This document shows positions 62,105 to 64,000 of a stretch of DNA of 64,000 nucleotides, one piece after another. A program made the position numbers and the translations under genes. The notes under the pieces were generated by a model. That model was not told where the DNA came from. It searched no databases and saw only the letters and a list, made by a program, of their open reading frames with translations. Source of the DNA: Bacteroidales bacterium (GTDB lineage Bacteria > Bacteroidota > Bacteroidia > Bacteroidales > F082); NCBI GenBank assembly GCA_016285355.1, contig JAEEQP010000005.1:1-64000 (forward strand), written 5' to 3'. Positions within the stretch are counted from its first letter, which is position 1. The number at the start of each line of letters is the position of its first letter.

Positions 62105-63108
62105 TACCCAAATATTAAATCAGTTTTAATATGATTCTTCAACCAGTTGTTCATCGGTCTCCATAAAAGCAGTCGCAATTGGTCAACAAGAACACTTGAC
62201 ACAAAAACAATCATTATTGCTAATGCCCAATAGCCTACTATCAATAATCCATCAAAATGCTCGTAGAGAAATCTGAACTGTTTAGTATAAAGAAAGAATA
62301 TTGCTGTATGTCCTAACAAGCAAGCCAATGTTGATTTAGCAATATGATTGATGAATTTAGATTGAACATGCAACTGCTCAAACATCATCAAGAATGCCAC
62401 TGAGGAAAGGATTACCAATGGATTAGTATAGGCAAACCAAAAACTAAATCTAACAATCTCCAAATGTCCCGAACGTACAAAAGCATGAGCCACCATTGCT
62501 AGTATAAATGAACACATGATGTAAATGAGAGGACATGCTTTCTTAAACCAACGAGGCAAACCGTACAAACGAATGGCACGAGCCATAAGATAAAGAATCA
62601 TAAAAGAAAAGACAGAATACCCATTTTGCGTTCCAAGCTTTACCGCAGGAAATGGAGGCAGCCAATCAAACCACAATTCAATTAAAAGCAAAGACGCCAC
62701 CCCCACCCATAAAATCTTCTTTCTCACAAAATTACAAAATGAATTAAGCATTGGGGCAACAAAAAGTAAAGCTATATATGATGGTATAAACCAGTTCGAA
62801 GAAGTAATAAAGAATGCATATTTATGGTTTATTCCCTCGCCAAAATAATATCGGCAAACGACCTTAACCAACATCCAAAAAAAGCAGATAAAAGCAAGAT
62901 TGATAAGGCTTGTTTTCTTGGGTGAAGCAGAAAAATAACCCGTTATCAATATGAAAACATTGACTCCAATGATAGAAAAACCTTCCAAAAGATGCACACC
63001 AAAAGAAACATTATGACCGAGTGATTGCCCCGTGGTATGGACAAGCATAACCAACAGAATGGAAGCCAACCTACATAACTCAATATTGGATTGCCTTTGA
63101 ACTACCAT
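62104..63108 (-). CDS. Membrane acyltransferase family 3 (second copy)
   Basis: 334 residues with about ten helices. SNIELCRLASILLVMLVHTTGQSLG carries the family's arginine and catalytic histidine near residue 22; INVFILITGYFSASPKKTS is the second motif, and NWFIPSYIALLFVAPMLN the third. It may O-acetylate the glycan. It is only distantly similar to the enzyme at 58646-59773. It lies 17 bases after the dehydratase gene. Confidence 0.88.
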   Translation of the reverse strand: MVVQRQSNIELCRLASILLVMLVHTTGQSLGHNVSFGVHLLEGFSIIGVNVFILITGYFSASPKKTSLINLAFICFFWMLVKVVCRYYFGEGINHKYAFFITSSNWFIPSYIALLFVAPMLNSFCNFVRKKILWVGVASLLLIELWFDWLPPFPAVKLGTQNGYSVFSFMILYLMARAIRLYGLPRWFKKACPLIYIMCSFILAMVAHAFVRSGHLEIVRFSFWFAYTNPLVILSSVAFLMMFEQLHVQSKFINHIAKSTLACLLGHTAIFFLYTKQFRFLYEHFDGLLIVGYWALAIMIVFVSSVLVDQLRLLLWRPMNNWLKNHIKTDLIFG

Positions 63109-63125
63109 TTTAAACCATTTTGACT

Positions 63126-64000
63126 TTACATTTTCTCATCCAAATTCTTTCCCTTCTCTTCATGCTCAAAATTCGGAATGAACTCTTTTATTGCTTTCAC
63201 CACATCTTCCTTGGTAAAGTCACCAACGAAAAGGCTTTCCAGTTTTTCAAAGAAAGCATTCACCTCATTCATTGGACGACGGATAGTTTCCTCCACGACA
63301 CCCAAAGCTTTGAAGCGTTCCATGTTTATGCATTCGCCTGGGATATAGAACTCTTCGTACGCTTTCTCTCCTGTCGTATCACTCTTGAAATAGACGACAG
63401 GATACGTGTTACTATCGTATGACATCTGGCTTGCATATCGTTTGGCATCCTCATCATTGGCACATTCCTTTTTGGTGAATCCTTCTGATTTCACAAAATC
63501 ATCGCAGATAGCACTGAAAGTTAGCATCTGATCTTCACCCAACTTTGGGAAAAACACTTCACCACCATTGCCAAGGATACAGGCCAACATGCAAATCTGC
63601 CCGCTTTCTTCGGGGGAGACGAAGTAACGTTTCACATCGTTGGGTGCCGCCAAAGGCTGTTTCTTCTGCAAGCGGTGCAGCCAGCCATCAGGCAAAGAGC
63701 CGTTGCTGAAAGCCACATTGGCAAAACGCGCAGTCGTGACCTTGAACTTATCATTATAGGACATCACCAAGTCCTCCATGATGCGTTTGCTGGCGCCCAT
63801 GATATTCACTGGATTAGCTGCCTTATCGGTGCTCACACAGAAGAAATGCTTGGGCGGATATTCGCAAAGCAAATCCATCAGCTTCTTTGCCTTGATGTCG
63901 TTGTTTTCAATGAGTGCCTGCACCGAATATTTGTCTTTCTCGCTGCGCACATGCTTGTGGGCAGAAAAATTGGCCACGATGTCGAAACCTTTCTCCTCAC
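63126..64000 (-). CDS. UDP-N-acetylglucosamine 4,6-dehydratase-like SDR (5' end beyond the window)
   Basis: The frame is open to the window edge; the last visible upstream codons read EEKGFDIVANFSAHKHVRSE, so the start is outside and the GTG at 63977 is internal. FCVSTDKAANPVNIMGASKR is the CapD/FlaA1/PseB-type active site (Met in place of the usual Tyr, as in the family), VTTARFANVAFSNGSLPDGW follows, and KRYFVSPEESGQICMLA is the substrate-side phrase. It should make a UDP-4-keto-6-deoxy-HexNAc, the substrate of the aminotransferase at 60971. Its long C-terminal region (DFVKSEGFTKKEC) is typical of the Bacteroidales form. Confidence 0.88.
   Translation of the reverse strand, partial: EEKGFDIVANFSAHKHVRSEKDKYSVQALIENNDIKAKKLMDLLCEYPPKHFFCVSTDKAANPVNIMGASKRIMEDLVMSYNDKFKVTTARFANVAFSNGSLPDGWLHRLQKKQPLAAPNDVKRYFVSPEESGQICMLACILGNGGEVFFPKLGEDQMLTFSAICDDFVKSEGFTKKECANDEDAKRYASQMSYDSNTYPVVYFKSDTTGEKAYEEFYIPGECINMERFKALGVVEETIRRPMNEVNAFFEKLESLFVGDFTKEDVVKAIKEFIPNFEHEEKGKNLDEKM

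Overview
The window looks like the chromosome of a member of the Bacteroidales. Three things point there: a polypeptide joining a GT3 glycogen synthase to a GT35 phosphorylase, -7 promoter elements of the Bacteroidota type (TAnnTTTG), and a very large surface-glycan locus that ends in a cpsB/wzc/wza export set. The species cannot be fixed from the sequence. No rRNA, tRNA or CRISPR array was seen.

Layout. Bases 1-1780 (minus) hold a secreted protein with two copies of a beta-rich module, cut by the window edge. Bases 2128-10864 (minus) form a four-gene glycogen operon: debranching enzyme, GT4/5-type glycogen synthase, GH57 glucanohydrolase, and the synthase-phosphorylase fusion. It diverges from a plus-strand lipoprotein oligopeptidase of family M3 (10989-13124). 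A bidirectional terminator at 13142-13178 separates this from the capsule locus. Everything from 13197 to 64000 is on the minus strand and reads as one long surface-polysaccharide locus whose 5' start lies beyond the window.

The capsule locus, in transcription order (high to low coordinates). 63126-56866 holds nucleotide-sugar genes (4,6-dehydratase, PLP aminotransferase, ATP-grasp ligase, NeuD/PglD-type acyltransferase, two membrane O-acyltransferases) and runs into an acyl-carrier module at 57987-52567: KAS III-like synthase, amino-acid-type adenylating enzyme, GNAT, two carrier proteins, and two SDRs of which one has lost its catalytic tyrosine. Next come a CBS-nucleotidyltransferase, many glycosyltransferases (GT2, GT4, GT8, EDD type), a Wzt-type ABC ATPase with no Wzm partner in view, and a TupA-like ATP-grasp. 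The segment 37438-27056 resembles a lipid-linked-sugar side-chain system: a GtrB-like Und-P glycosyltransferase, an RffC-like N-acyltransferase, two SMR-type small flippase subunits, four large AT-rich membrane proteins, and a WecE-like sugar aminotransferase. Downstream are further glycosyltransferases, a FemAB-like enzyme, a DUF354 protein and a deacetylase. The export genes wza, wzc and cpsB follow, with their own promoter.

The most unusual signal is at 28171-33538. Three of the four membrane-protein genes are followed by a decayed copy of the first codons of the WecE-like aminotransferase. The fourth is followed by the intact gene, from which it is separated only by an IS5-family element inserted with a TAA target duplication in the tiny gap between stop and start. 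This looks like serial capture of membrane-protein cassettes at the aminotransferase start. A second strong candidate is the amino-acid/ACP/ketosynthase module, which may build an unusual acyl decoration of the glycan.
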